The notes under the pieces were generated by a model. The model had not been told where the DNA came from, ran no database searches, and worked only from the letters and a program-made list of their open reading frames with translations. A stretch of 64,000 bases of DNA. It comes from Psychrobacillus sp032154225 (GTDB lineage Bacteria > Bacillota > Bacilli > Bacillales_A > Planococcaceae). The stretch is from NCBI RefSeq assembly GCF_032154225.1, contig NZ_JALDYF010000002.1, forward strand, positions 294,071-358,070. The letters run 5' to 3'. Positions 50,084-58,814 of the stretch are shown piece after piece (position 1 is the first letter of the stretch; every line of letters begins with the position of its first letter). A program made the position numbers and the translations under genes.

Positions 50084-51223
50084 ATGAATTTTGATTTAAC
50101 GCAAGAACAGCAAATGGTTCGTAAAATGATTCGGGAATTTGCGGATGAAGTAGTCGCTCCGGGTGCAATTGAGCGAGACAAAACGAAAGCGTTTCCAAAA
50201 GAAATCTTTAAACAGTTAGCCGACATGGGGATGATGGGCTTACCGTTTTCAGAAGAGTATGGCGGAGCAGGAGCAGACACAGTGAGTTTTGCAATCGTGA
50301 CAGAGGAATTAAGCCGTGCATGTGCTTCTACAGGAATTACTTACTCTGCTCACATATCACTAGGTGGAGCTCCACTTAATCTATTTGGAACAGAAGAGCA
50401 AAAGCAAAAATATTTAGTTCCAATTTGTACAGGAGAATCATTTGGTGCTTTTGGTTTAACGGAACCGAATGCAGGATCTGACGCAGGAGGTACATTAACA
50501 ACTGCTAAAGAAGATGGCAATGATTTTATTGTAAATGGAAATAAAGTTTTTATTACCAATGCTAGCTATGCGAAACATTTAGCTTTGACGGCTATTACAG
50601 ACGTAAAAGATGGTAATAAAGAAATTTCTGCGATTATTGTTCCAACAGATGCAGAAGGATTTTCTGTCATCGATAATTATGAAAAAATGGGCTTAAATGC
50701 TTCCAATACAACAGAGTTAGTTTTAGAAAATGTTCGAGTACCACAAGAAAATCTACTTGGAGAACGTGGCAATGGCTTTAGACAGTTTCTTGTGACATTA
50801 GATGGTGGGCGCATTGGAATTGGTGCGATGGCTGTCGGAATTGCACAAGCAGCGTTTGATCGTGCGTTACGTTATTCAAAAGAACGCAAACAATTCGGTA
50901 AAACACTTTCAGAGTTTCAAGTAACTCAATTTAAACTAGCTGATATGGCGATGAAAATTGAATTAGCTCGAAATATGGTGCATAAAGCAGCATGGTTGAA
51001 AGATCAAGGAAGAGCTTTTGGAAAAGAAGCTTCTATGTGTAAATTATATGCTTCAGAGATTGCCATGCAAGTTGCCGATCAAGCGGTTCAAATTCACGGT
51101 GGCTACGGTTATATGAAAGAATATGAAGTGGAGCGTTTTATGAGAGATGCGAAACTACTTGAAATTGGTGAAGGAACTTCAGAAGTTCAACGAATGGTAA
51201 TTGCAAGACATATCGGCTGTTAA
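50084..51223 (+). CDS. Acyl-CoA dehydrogenase (short-chain/butyryl type)
   Basis: The 379-residue FAD enzyme introduces the alpha-beta double bond in fatty-acyl-CoA oxidation. Signature 1 is AFGLTEPNAGSDAGG and signature 2 QIHGGYGYMKEYEVERFMRDAKL. The catalytic Glu stands in LEIGEGTSEVQRMVIARHI. ATG 50084 is eight bases after AAAGGGGATG; ATG 50075 touches that site. A cre-like sequence upstream suggests repression when sugar is plentiful. It is a single gene between accessory genes and cccA, with no other beta-oxidation gene nearby. Confidence 0.93.
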   Translation: MNFDLTQEQQMVRKMIREFADEVVAPGAIERDKTKAFPKEIFKQLADMGMMGLPFSEEYGGAGADTVSFAIVTEELSRACASTGITYSAHISLGGAPLNLFGTEEQKQKYLVPICTGESFGAFGLTEPNAGSDAGGTLTTAKEDGNDFIVNGNKVFITNASYAKHLALTAITDVKDGNKEISAIIVPTDAEGFSVIDNYEKMGLNASNTTELVLENVRVPQENLLGERGNGFRQFLVTLDGGRIGIGAMAVGIAQAAFDRALRYSKERKQFGKTLSEFQVTQFKLADMAMKIELARNMVHKAAWLKDQGRAFGKEASMCKLYASEIAMQVADQAVQIHGGYGYMKEYEVERFMRDAKLLEIGEGTSEVQRMVIARHIGC

Positions 51224-51360
51224 GCTGAAATTATGTCTAAATTGTCACAAAGAAAGAAAACTTCCTCAATAAGACTTTTCGTTTCTGCTAGAATGCAGTA
51301 CAATATTAGTGTTGACTAATTCTATAGTAGAAAAGAATGTATGAAGAGGGAGGGTTAACT

Positions 51361-51729
51361 ATGCAAAAGAATCCAATCATTCCATTTATCTTAATCATGG
51401 CATTTGGTATCGGTTTAATTTTCTTCATGTCTATTGACGGTGTAGGTAACAAAGCAGAACTTGCAGCAACTGAAGAAGGCGCTGAAAACGGCGGTGGAGA
51501 AGCATCTGCTGGAGAATTTGATCCTGAAGCACTTGCTCAAGGGAAATGTATCGGTTGTCACGGTAACAGTTATGAAGGAACAGGAGCAGCACCTGCACTT
51601 GTTGGAACGGCACTTTCTGAAGACGAAGTGAAAGACGTTTTAGCTAATGGTAAAGGTATTATGCCACCTGGTCTAGTTCCAGCTGAAAACCTTGACGCTA
51701 TGGCAGCATGGGTTAAATCTTTAGAATAG
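51361..51729 (+). CDS. cccA: Cytochrome c550 (membrane-anchored)
   Basis: The 122-residue electron carrier of the respiratory chain has one N-terminal membrane anchor (about residues 5-24). A low-complexity linker (EEGAENGGGEASAGEF) follows, then the haem site CIGCH with a likely Met axial ligand in GKGIMPPGLVP. AGAGGGAGGGTTAACT precedes ATG 51361. It lies downstream of sigA as in B. subtilis, but a 4.5-kb accessory segment now separates them. Confidence 0.95.
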   Translation: MQKNPIIPFILIMAFGIGLIFFMSIDGVGNKAELAATEEGAENGGGEASAGEFDPEALAQGKCIGCHGNSYEGTGAAPALVGTALSEDEVKDVLANGKGIMPPGLVPAENLDAMAAWVKSLE

Positions 51730-51739
51730 TATTACTATC

Positions 51740-51782
51740 AAAAAGGCCTCGAATTCTATAAAAGAATCGAGGTCTTTTTTAC
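51740..51782 (+). terminator. Terminator after cccA
   Basis: CCTCGAATTC pairs with GAATCGAGG (one bulge) around a 7-base loop, ending in T6. Confidence 0.9.
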
Positions 51783-51820
51783 TTTTTGTTATAATGGAAT
51801 ATAGAAGAGGTGTTTTAATT

Positions 51821-52513
51821 ATGAATGCAAAAAATTTATCGGAACGTTTAAAAAAAGTAGCTTCTTTTGTCGAAGAGAATACCGTACTTGCGGATATCGG
51901 TAGCGATCATGCTTACTTACCGTGTTATTTAGTACTTTCAGGAAAAATACAACGAGCAATCGCCGGGGAAGTAGTACAAGGCCCATTTGATTCTGCGAAA
52001 AGACAAGTTTCACAAGAAGGTTTAGCGAATCATATTGATGTACGATTTGGAGATGGCATAGCTGTTATTAGAGAAGAAGATAATGTACAAACAATTACGA
52101 TCGCTGGTATGGGCGGTCCATTAATCGCTTCCATTTTAGAAGCTGGAAAAGATAAACTCGCAAAGGTAGATTGTTTGATTGTTCAACCAAATATACATGC
52201 AAAAGCTATTCGCGAATGGGCAATCCAAGAAAAATGGATGATTGTCGAAGAAACTATTTTAGAGGAACATGATAAAATTTATGAAATACTTGTTTTGAAG
52301 CAAGGCTCTATGAATTTATCCGAAAAAGAGCTGTTATTAGGTCCTATTTTGATGGAAGAAAAATCGGATATTTTCATTCAAAAATGGTCGAATGAATTGG
52401 CAGAATGGGAACGAATTTTGGAGCAGTTAGAGAAAACGGTGTCAACAAATGAAATTCTATTAAAAAAAGAAGAGTTAGTTCATAAAATTTCACTTGTTAA
52501 GGAGTCGTTATAA
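51821..52513 (+). CDS. trmK: tRNA (adenine22-N1)-methyltransferase TrmK
   Basis: The 230-residue Rossmann methyltransferase makes m1A22 in tRNA. The SAM motif VLADIGSDHAYLPCYLV is clear, and TITIAGMGGPLIASIL holds the catalytic-site loop. A C-terminal coiled-coil region follows. ATG 51821 (AGAGGTG upstream) gives the family N-terminus MNAKNLSERLKKVASF; an upstream ATG 51794 is rejected. It is followed two bases later by the NIF3-family gene (yqfN-yqfO order). Confidence 0.94.
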   Translation: MNAKNLSERLKKVASFVEENTVLADIGSDHAYLPCYLVLSGKIQRAIAGEVVQGPFDSAKRQVSQEGLANHIDVRFGDGIAVIREEDNVQTITIAGMGGPLIASILEAGKDKLAKVDCLIVQPNIHAKAIREWAIQEKWMIVEETILEEHDKIYEILVLKQGSMNLSEKELLLGPILMEEKSDIFIQKWSNELAEWERILEQLEKTVSTNEILLKKEELVHKISLVKESL

Positions 52514-52515
52514 TT

Positions 52516-53634
52516 ATGAAGCAAACGAATGGACAACAATTGATTGACCTGTTTGAAAAATGGGCTCCTAGATCACTTGCTGTAGAAGGAGATTCAGTAG
52601 GGCTCCAAATTGGAACATTGAATAAACCGATTTCCAAAGTGCTCGTTACATTAGATGTAAACGACAAAGTGATAGATGAGGCAATTGAACAGCAATGTGA
52701 ATTAATCATTGCACATCATCCTCCTATTTATAAAGGGCTCAAAAATATGCGAACAGATTTACCGCAAGGCCGTTTGATAGAAAAACTTATTAAACATAAT
52801 ATTTCTGTTTATGCGGCACATACGAATTTAGATATTGCGACTGGTGGAGTGAATGATTTATTAGCAAATGCATTAGAGCTTGAGAATGTGAAGATTTTAG
52901 AGCAAACGTCTGCTGAAAAATTGATGAAACTCGTTGTGTTTACGCCAAAAGAGACAACAGAATTAGTAAGAACTGCAATAGCAAATGCTGGAGCAGGACA
53001 ACTTGGTGCGTATAGTGCTTGTAGTTTTACGACAAGTGGGGAAGGGCGATTTAAGCCAAGTGAGGATGCAAAACCTTATATTGGTGGTGCAAATGAACTT
53101 TCTATAGTGGATGAAGATAGAGTGGAAGTAGTGTTTCCGATTTCATATAAAAATCGTGTATTAAAAGCGATGCTTTCAGCTCATCCGTATGAAGAGCCAG
53201 CCTATGATTTGCTTGCGATGGAAATCGATGTATTAGAAAAAGGACTTGGTAGAGTAGGTTTATTGCGAGAAGCAGTGACACTTTCTGATTATGCTCAAAT
53301 AGTGAAAAAACAACTAAATGTTCCATTTGTTCGAGTTGTGGGAGATTTGAATCGAACGGTGCAAAAGGTTGCAGTGCTTGGCGGAGATGGCAATAAATAT
53401 ATTTATGCAGCAAAACGAGCAGGGGCAGATGTATTTATTACTGGAGATTTGTATTTCCACGTTGCGCAAGACGCAGAGGCGCTTAATCTTGCTGTAATTG
53501 ACCCAGGACATCATGTAGAGCAAATTATGAAGGTTGGGGTGGCGGAGTATATGAATGCGGAGTGCGCAACCAAAAAGCTCTCTTGTACGTTTATTGCTTC
53601 TAACATTTCCACAGAGCCGTTTCAATTAATATAA
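52516..53634 (+). CDS. yqfO: NIF3-family metal protein (YqfO, DUF34)
   Basis: The 372-residue NIF3/DUF34 protein is annotated elsewhere as GTP cyclohydrolase 1 type 2, without firm proof of function. Two halves of the NIF3 core carry the metal ligands (LIIAHHPPIYKGLKN, AAHTNLDIATGGVND and VIDPGHHVEQIMK). They are split by an inserted PII-like domain (about 130-235, LMKLVVFTPKETTELVRTAI). AAGGAGTCG precedes ATG. It is coupled to trmK and ends in a bidirectional terminator. Confidence 0.93.
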   Translation: MKQTNGQQLIDLFEKWAPRSLAVEGDSVGLQIGTLNKPISKVLVTLDVNDKVIDEAIEQQCELIIAHHPPIYKGLKNMRTDLPQGRLIEKLIKHNISVYAAHTNLDIATGGVNDLLANALELENVKILEQTSAEKLMKLVVFTPKETTELVRTAIANAGAGQLGAYSACSFTTSGEGRFKPSEDAKPYIGGANELSIVDEDRVEVVFPISYKNRVLKAMLSAHPYEEPAYDLLAMEIDVLEKGLGRVGLLREAVTLSDYAQIVKKQLNVPFVRVVGDLNRTVQKVAVLGGDGNKYIYAAKRAGADVFITGDLYFHVAQDAEALNLAVIDPGHHVEQIMKVGVAEYMNAECATKKLSCTFIASNISTEPFQLI

Positions 53635-53663
53635 AAAAAGCTGCTCGACGAAGAGCAGCTTTT
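53634..53663. terminator. Bidirectional terminator between yqfO and ispH
   Basis: AAAAGCTGCTC and GAGCAGCTTTT are a perfect 11-bp stem with a 6-base loop between converging genes. Confidence 0.92.
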
Positions 53664-53664
53664 C

Positions 53665-54645
53665 TTAGTTATTTATAGGATATGGTTCGATACGAATGAC
53701 TGGTTTTGATACTTTAATTTTTGGAAGTATTTTTGATGGTAATACTTTTTTCGCCGTATCGTGTGTAGCAGAATCATTTGGATCGTATTGCTCTAAAAAT
53801 TGAATAACTTCTTTAACAATTGGCGTAGGAGTTGATGCACCAGCTGTAACCGCAACATGATTAATATTTTCTAACCACTCTAGCTTTATCTCTGAAATAT
53901 CACCGATGCGATAAGAAGGAGTATTTGCTATTTCCTCTGAAACTTGCGTTAGTCTATTAGAATTATTACTCATAGGATCTCCAACAACGATTAACAGCTC
54001 TGCTTCACCAGCCTGCGCTGCTACTGCTTCTTGTCTTACTTGTGTAGCTAGACAAATCTCTTTATGGACATCGATATGAGGAAACTTTTCCTTTAACTTT
54101 TCCATCAAATGCACAACATCCCATTGAGACATTGTAGTCTGGTTGGTTACGAGAAGCTTCTCGTTGCTAACTGTTAAACTTTCAACATCCTCTAATGTTT
54201 GAACTAAGTGAACTGCATGAGGGGCAACACCGATTGCTCCTTCAGGTTCGGGATGACCTTTTTTTCCGATGTAAATAATATCGTAGCCTTCAGCCGTTTT
54301 TTCTCTAATTAAGTCATGTGTCACCGTTACGTCTGGGCAAGTTGCATCGATAGATACTAATCCTTTTTTGCGAGCCAACTCTTTTACTTCAGGCGATACA
54401 CCATGGGCAGTGAAAATAACGGTTCCTTCATCTACTTTTGAAAGTATATCTAAACGATTTTCACCGTCAAGTGTGATAATGCCATCTTGTTCGAATGCAT
54501 CTGTGACATGCTTATTATGAACAATCATTCCTAAAATATATATAGGCCGAGGCAATGAGGTATCAAGGGCAGCATTGCGTGCAATAACCATTGCATCTAC
54601 TACTCCGTAACAGTAGCCTCTTGGCGAAATTTTTTGTACAATCAT
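53665..54645 (-). CDS. ispH: 4-hydroxy-3-methylbut-2-enyl diphosphate reductase IspH
   Basis: The 326-residue Fe-S enzyme is the last step of MEP isoprenoid synthesis, making IPP and DMAPP from HMBPP. The three cluster cysteines are present in SPRGYCYGVVDAM, SIDATCPDVTVTH and KEICLATQVRQEA. The catalytic Glu/Thr-rich region TNQTTMSQWD is also visible. ATG 54645 follows GAAAGGAG. It faces yqfO. IspG, the preceding enzyme, is at the end of this window. Confidence 0.96.
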   Translation of the reverse strand: MIVQKISPRGYCYGVVDAMVIARNAALDTSLPRPIYILGMIVHNKHVTDAFEQDGIITLDGENRLDILSKVDEGTVIFTAHGVSPEVKELARKKGLVSIDATCPDVTVTHDLIREKTAEGYDIIYIGKKGHPEPEGAIGVAPHAVHLVQTLEDVESLTVSNEKLLVTNQTTMSQWDVVHLMEKLKEKFPHIDVHKEICLATQVRQEAVAAQAGEAELLIVVGDPMSNNSNRLTQVSEEIANTPSYRIGDISEIKLEWLENINHVAVTAGASTPTPIVKEVIQFLEQYDPNDSATHDTAKKVLPSKILPKIKVSKPVIRIEPYPINN

Positions 54646-54757
54646 TGCGAAAACTCCTTTCAATACGAGCATACTCATATTATAGCGGAGCTCCTACATG
54701 ATTACAAAACATTAACTCATGTTTTACACGTAGATTTTAGAGCGAATGCTTTATTGC

Positions 54758-55354
54758 TTAAAATGGTGGTTGGAATATTCGAGGAAGTGATAGCCCAGTT
54801 GTGACGGTCGCAGCTGCCGTGCTTGCGACACTTGGAGCAGCGGCGGCGGTAGTAGTAGTTGCTGAGGCTGCTACAGCAGGAGCTACACTAGTAGCAGCGT
54901 TTGGAATGGCTGAAAAGCCTCGGTATAGCTTCCAAAGTGCAGGGACATTTTGAAACATAGGTGCATATTGTCGAACCATAGGTGTTATTTGTTGTGCTGT
55001 ATTTAAAAACTTATCGGCAGTTTGTAAATAGGACATTGCTCTACCGCCAGCTGGTGCAGCTGCCTGCGCACCTTGAGCCATGCCACCTAGCGCATTATTA
55101 GGGGGCATTTGCCCTGTTAAGTGACGTAAGTTGCCAAGCAAATTTCCTGCTGGTCCGTTTGGATCTATCTGTGAGGCTAAATTGCCTAAAAAACCTCCTC
55201 CGGCATTAGGAGCTTGCATAGGAGGAGCAGGGTTGCCTGGATTGCCAAAAAAGTTACGTACAGCAGAAGGGGCTTGCATTTGAGCAGAACTTGCAAAGTT
55301 GGAGAAACCATTCATTCCAGGTTGGGCAAAAGGATAGAAAGACTCATAGCGCAT
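54758..55354 (-). CDS. yqfQ: YqfQ/VrrA-like protein
   Basis: The 198-residue protein is rich in Pro, Gly, Asn and Ala. It starts MRYESFYPFAQPGMNGFSNF, continues with NPG/NAGGG repeats, and has a central SYLQTADKFLNTAQQITPMVRQYAPMFQNVPALWKLYRGF. That central stretch is the conserved part of YqfQ (VrrA-like) proteins. A low-complexity Ala/Thr/Val tail follows. ATG 55354 has AAAGGAGATG upstream. In B. subtilis it is linked to the spore. It is divergent from cshB. Confidence 0.85.
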   Translation of the reverse strand: MRYESFYPFAQPGMNGFSNFASSAQMQAPSAVRNFFGNPGNPAPPMQAPNAGGGFLGNLASQIDPNGPAGNLLGNLRHLTGQMPPNNALGGMAQGAQAAAPAGGRAMSYLQTADKFLNTAQQITPMVRQYAPMFQNVPALWKLYRGFSAIPNAATSVAPAVAASATTTTAAAAPSVASTAAATVTTGLSLPRIFQPPF

Positions 55355-55457
55355 AAAATCATCTCCTTTCATCAATTTGAGTCCTTCTATTCTATGCAAA
55401 TTATACGTTTTATGTACAATCGTGGTACAATAAAGAAATGTGAGGGAGTGACGTAGG

Positions 55458-56759
55458 ATGTCCAAATATACAGATTATAGTTTTCAGCCTTTTTTACTAG
55501 ACGCAATAGAAAAATTAGGCTTCCAAGAACCAACGCCAATTCAAAGAGAAATGATTCCACTTGTTTTAAAAGGGAAAAGTGCGATTGGCCAAGCACATAC
55601 TGGAACAGGAAAAACACATAGTTTTTTGATCCCAATTGTTGAAAAAATAGATGCTAGTAAACAAGAAGTACAAGCAATTATTACATCACCAACAAGAGAA
55701 CTTGCAACTCAAATTTATAAAGAGTTAAACAAGTTAGTAGAAGGTACTGAAATTCAAACAAAATTATTCATCGGTGGGACAGACAAAGCGCGGGCTATCG
55801 ATAAGCTGAAGACACAGCCACAAATTGTTGTTGGTACACCAGGTAGAATTCGTGATTTAACTGTGGAACAAGCGCTATTGGTGCATACTTCTAAAATTTT
55901 AGTTGTAGATGAAGCTGATTTAGCGTTCGATTTAGGTTTTATTACAGAAATCGATCAATTTGCATCACGTATGCCGGAAAACTTAGAGATGTTTGTATTT
56001 TCTGCGACAATACCTGAAAAACTACAACCATTTTTGAAAAAATACATGGACTCACCAGCACATATCAAAATTGGTGACAAGCGTCCAGTAGCTGACGGAA
56101 TTGAATTTTTAGTAGTTCCTGTGCGAAGTAAATCTAGAAAAAAACGTTTGCTTGATGTAATTGAAGGTGTTAATCCTTATTTAGCGATTATTTTTGCGAA
56201 TACAAAACAACATGCAGATGAAGTTGCAAATTACTTACAAGGTAATGGAGTGAAAGTAGGGTTACTTCATGGAGATTTAACTCCTCGTGACCGTAAACGT
56301 GTGATGAAACAAGTGCATGATTTAGAATTCCAATATATCGTAGCAACGGATCTTGCAGCACGTGGAATTGATATTCCGGGTGTAAGTCATGTTATTAACT
56401 ACGAAATTCCAGATGATTTAGAGTTCTTTGTTCACCGAGTTGGAAGAACTGCTCGTGCAGGTTTAACTGGAACAGCGATTACATTATATGAGCCATCTGA
56501 TGAAGATGCTTTAATTCGTATTGAAAAAATGGGTATTCCATTAGAACATCGTGATGTTATAGATGGTGAGTGGTCTGAGTTAAAGGAAAGACATGCTCGA
56601 AAAAATCGTACAAAAAAAGCGGAATCTGAAATTGATGCAATTGCAAAATCGAAGGTTCGCAAACCTAAAACGGTTAAACCAGGCTATAAACGTAATATGA
56701 GATGGGAAATGGACAAAGTTAAAAAGAGAGAGCGTCGCATAAAAAATCGTAAAAAATAA
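55458..56759 (+). CDS. cshB: DEAD-box RNA helicase CshB
   Basis: The 433-residue cold-shock-type RNA helicase has all motifs: Q motif PTPIQREMIP, I AHTGTGKT, Ia PTRELA, II VVDEADLAF, III FSATIP, V ATDLAARGIDIPG and VI HRVGRTARAG. A basic C-terminal tail (KRERRIKNRKK) is typical of RNA binding. GAGGGAGTGA precedes ATG. It is directly followed by nfo (13 bases), as in yqfR-yqfS of B. subtilis. Confidence 0.96.
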   Translation: MSKYTDYSFQPFLLDAIEKLGFQEPTPIQREMIPLVLKGKSAIGQAHTGTGKTHSFLIPIVEKIDASKQEVQAIITSPTRELATQIYKELNKLVEGTEIQTKLFIGGTDKARAIDKLKTQPQIVVGTPGRIRDLTVEQALLVHTSKILVVDEADLAFDLGFITEIDQFASRMPENLEMFVFSATIPEKLQPFLKKYMDSPAHIKIGDKRPVADGIEFLVVPVRSKSRKKRLLDVIEGVNPYLAIIFANTKQHADEVANYLQGNGVKVGLLHGDLTPRDRKRVMKQVHDLEFQYIVATDLAARGIDIPGVSHVINYEIPDDLEFFVHRVGRTARAGLTGTAITLYEPSDEDALIRIEKMGIPLEHRDVIDGEWSELKERHARKNRTKKAESEIDAIAKSKVRKPKTVKPGYKRNMRWEMDKVKKRERRIKNRKK

Positions 56760-56772
56760 AGGAGTAATTACA

Positions 56773-57660
56773 ATGATTTTAGGATCACATGTTTCCATGA
56801 GTGGTAAAAGCATGCTTCTTGGCTCAAGTGAAGAAGCAGCTTCATACGGTGCAAATACGTTTATGATTTATACAGGAGCACCTCAAAATACACGTAGAAA
56901 ACCAATCGAGGAACTAAATATTGAAGCTGGCTTACAACATATGAAAGAAAATGGGATGTCTAATATTGTCGTACATGCTCCATATATTATTAATCTTGGA
57001 AATACTACAAAGCCTGAAACATTTGCTTTAGGTGTAGATTTTCTACAAAAAGAAGTGGAAAGAACGGCGGCAATCGGAGCAACGCAAATTGTGTTACATC
57101 CAGGTGCGCATGTTGGTGCAGGAGCAGAGGCAGGTATTCAAAAGATTGTAGAAGGTCTGAATGAAGTACTTACACAAGATTTCCCTGTGCAAATAGCACT
57201 TGAAACGATGGCTGGAAAAGGCACTGAATGTGGTCGCAATTTTGATGAATTAGCACAAATTATTAACAGTGTTGAAAATAATCATCGACTTTCTATTTGT
57301 TTAGACACTTGTCACGTGCATGATGCTGGATATGATATCGTAAATGATTTTGACGGTGTATTAAATGAATTCGATAAAATTATTGGATTGGATCGTTTAA
57401 AAGTGCTTCATATTAATGATAGTAAAAATGTACGAGGAGCATCGAAAGACCGCCATGAAAATATTGGCTTTGGTGAAATCGGCTTTGAAACTCTTCAATA
57501 TATCGTACATCATCCGCAGTTAATGCATATACCGAAAATTTTAGAAACTCCATTTGTTGGAGTAGATGCAAAATCCAAACAAGCACCGTATAAAATAGAA
57601 ATTGAAATGCTTCGTAACAAAACATTCACACCAGAAGCAATTGATGCATTAAGAGTTTAA
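56773..57660 (+). CDS. nfo: Endonuclease IV (apurinic/apyrimidinic)
   Basis: The 295-residue zinc-dependent AP endonuclease acts in base-excision repair. Signatures: GSHVSMSGKSML, VVHAPYIINLGN, VLHPGAHVGAG, IALETMAGKGTECGRN, SICLDTCHVHDAGYDI and LHINDSKN with DRHENIGFGEIG. These carry the three-zinc cluster. AAAGGAG lies upstream of ATG. It forms an operon with cshB. In B. subtilis the gene (yqfS) is made in the forespore under SigG; no SigG site is seen here. Confidence 0.97.
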   Translation: MILGSHVSMSGKSMLLGSSEEAASYGANTFMIYTGAPQNTRRKPIEELNIEAGLQHMKENGMSNIVVHAPYIINLGNTTKPETFALGVDFLQKEVERTAAIGATQIVLHPGAHVGAGAEAGIQKIVEGLNEVLTQDFPVQIALETMAGKGTECGRNFDELAQIINSVENNHRLSICLDTCHVHDAGYDIVNDFDGVLNEFDKIIGLDRLKVLHINDSKNVRGASKDRHENIGFGEIGFETLQYIVHHPQLMHIPKILETPFVGVDAKSKQAPYKIEIEMLRNKTFTPEAIDALRV

Positions 57661-57668
57661 TGATTTGG

Positions 57669-57708
57669 AAGTACCCTTACTTTTCTCGAAAAGTAGAGGG
57701 TACTTTTT
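57669..57708. terminator. Bidirectional terminator between nfo and yqfT
   Basis: AAGTACCCT-TACTTTTC and GAAAAGTA-GAGGGTACTT form a long stem, then T residues on the plus strand. Confidence 0.88.
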
Positions 57709-57943
57709 GTTTTAGTTGATTAAATAATTCGATGGATCGGTTTTCTCCTAAAATGTTGATAAGTTTTTGTTGGATTGGCATTGGCACTCCTAGTACAAGC
57801 CATGTTAAAGAAATTTCTTGGAGCAGGGGATGTACTTTCTTGAGCTCTGAACTCGATAATTTTACATCATACCCTTTTAGAATCTCTTTAAATTCCTCGA
57901 TAGAACAAGTTTGTAATTGATAAATGAATCTCGAAATATCCAA
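57677..57943 (-). CDS. yqfT: DUF2624 protein (YqfT-like), 88 aa
   Basis: The 88-residue soluble helical protein starts MDISRFIYQLQTCSIEEFKEILKGYDVKLSSSELKKVHPLL and fits the DUF2624/YqfT family found after yqfS in Bacillales. The start is TTG 57943, preceded by GAAAGGATG. The last codons overlap the shared terminator stem. Function is unknown. Confidence 0.75.
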   Translation of the reverse strand: MDISRFIYQLQTCSIEEFKEILKGYDVKLSSSELKKVHPLLQEISLTWLVLGVPMPIQQKLINILGENRSIELFNQLKQKVPSTFREK

Positions 57944-57969
57944 TTTTACATCCTTTCAAGTTTTATTTA

Positions 57970-57998
57970 TTTACATGAAACTGTTTTTGCCCTATACT
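57970..57998 (+). promoter_or_regulatory. Promoter of znuC-znuB-zur
   Basis: TTTACA (57970-57975) and TATACT (57993-57998), 17-base spacer. Confidence 0.75.
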
Positions 57999-58008
57999 TA
58001 ATTTTTGT

Positions 58009-58029
58009 AAATCGTAATGATTATTAATT
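58009..58029 (+). promoter_or_regulatory. Zur box-like operator
   Basis: AAATCGTAATGATTATTAAT and one further T: the left half equals the B. subtilis Zur half-site AAATCGTAAT, and the right half matches 7 of 10. It overlaps the expected transcription start, so zinc-loaded Zur should block the operon. Confidence 0.75.
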
Positions 58030-58046
58030 AGAATAGAGGAAAATAA

Positions 58047-58814
58047 ATGCCCAAGAAATTAATTCATTTAAATAAAGTAAGTTATCAATATGAGCAGACT
58101 GAGGCATTAAAAGATATAAATGTATCGATTGAAGAAGGCGATTTTTTAGCCATTATCGGACCGAATGGATCGGGTAAGTCGACTCTTTTGAAAATAATTT
58201 TAGGGTTATTGAAGCCGACAGAAGGAGAGGTTTTCCTTTTTGGTGAACCTGCGAATCTATTTAAAGAAAGAGAATGGATTGGCTATGTTTCGCAAAAGTC
58301 CAATTCCTTTAATACTGGTTTTCCTGCTACTGTGGAAGAGGTTGTAAGAAGTGGTTTTGCGAAAAAAACGGGCCTGTTTCATCGTTATCCCAAAAGCATA
58401 CAAGCAAAAGTGAAATATGCGCTTAAATCGGTTGGGATGGATATGCATGCTAAGAAAAATATTGGGGATTTATCGGGTGGCCAGCAGCAGCGTGTTTTTA
58501 TCGCAAGGGCGTTAATTAGCGATCCAAAGGTTTTGATATTAGATGAGCCGACAGTAGGAATTGATAGCGAAAATGTTCGTACGTTTTATCATATGTTAGG
58601 CCATTTAAATCGGGAACATAAAATAACTATTGTTTTAGTTACGCATGATGTGGATGCTGTTTCGAAAAGTATTAGTCATGTGGCATGTTTGAATCGAACG
58701 ATTCATTTTCATGGATTTAAAAATGATATGGATTCGATGAGTGATGAGCAGCTGGAAGCTTGGTATGGTCATTCTGTCCGAAAAGTAAATCATCAAAAAG
58801 AGGTGCAAAAATGA
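58047..58814 (+). CDS. znuC: Zinc ABC transporter, ATP-binding protein
   Basis: The 255-residue ABC ATPase has Walker A GPNGSGKST, signature LSGGQQQR, Walker B VLILDEPT and the switch His in LVTHDVD. The IHLNKVSYQYEQTEAL start and the position before a metal-type permease and a Fur-family gene mark it as zinc (or manganese) uptake. AGAGGAAAA precedes the ATG. It overlaps znuB by four bases. No solute-binding protein gene is in the operon. Confidence 0.93.
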   Translation: MPKKLIHLNKVSYQYEQTEALKDINVSIEEGDFLAIIGPNGSGKSTLLKIILGLLKPTEGEVFLFGEPANLFKEREWIGYVSQKSNSFNTGFPATVEEVVRSGFAKKTGLFHRYPKSIQAKVKYALKSVGMDMHAKKNIGDLSGGQQQRVFIARALISDPKVLILDEPTVGIDSENVRTFYHMLGHLNREHKITIVLVTHDVDAVSKSISHVACLNRTIHFHGFKNDMDSMSDEQLEAWYGHSVRKVNHQKEVQK

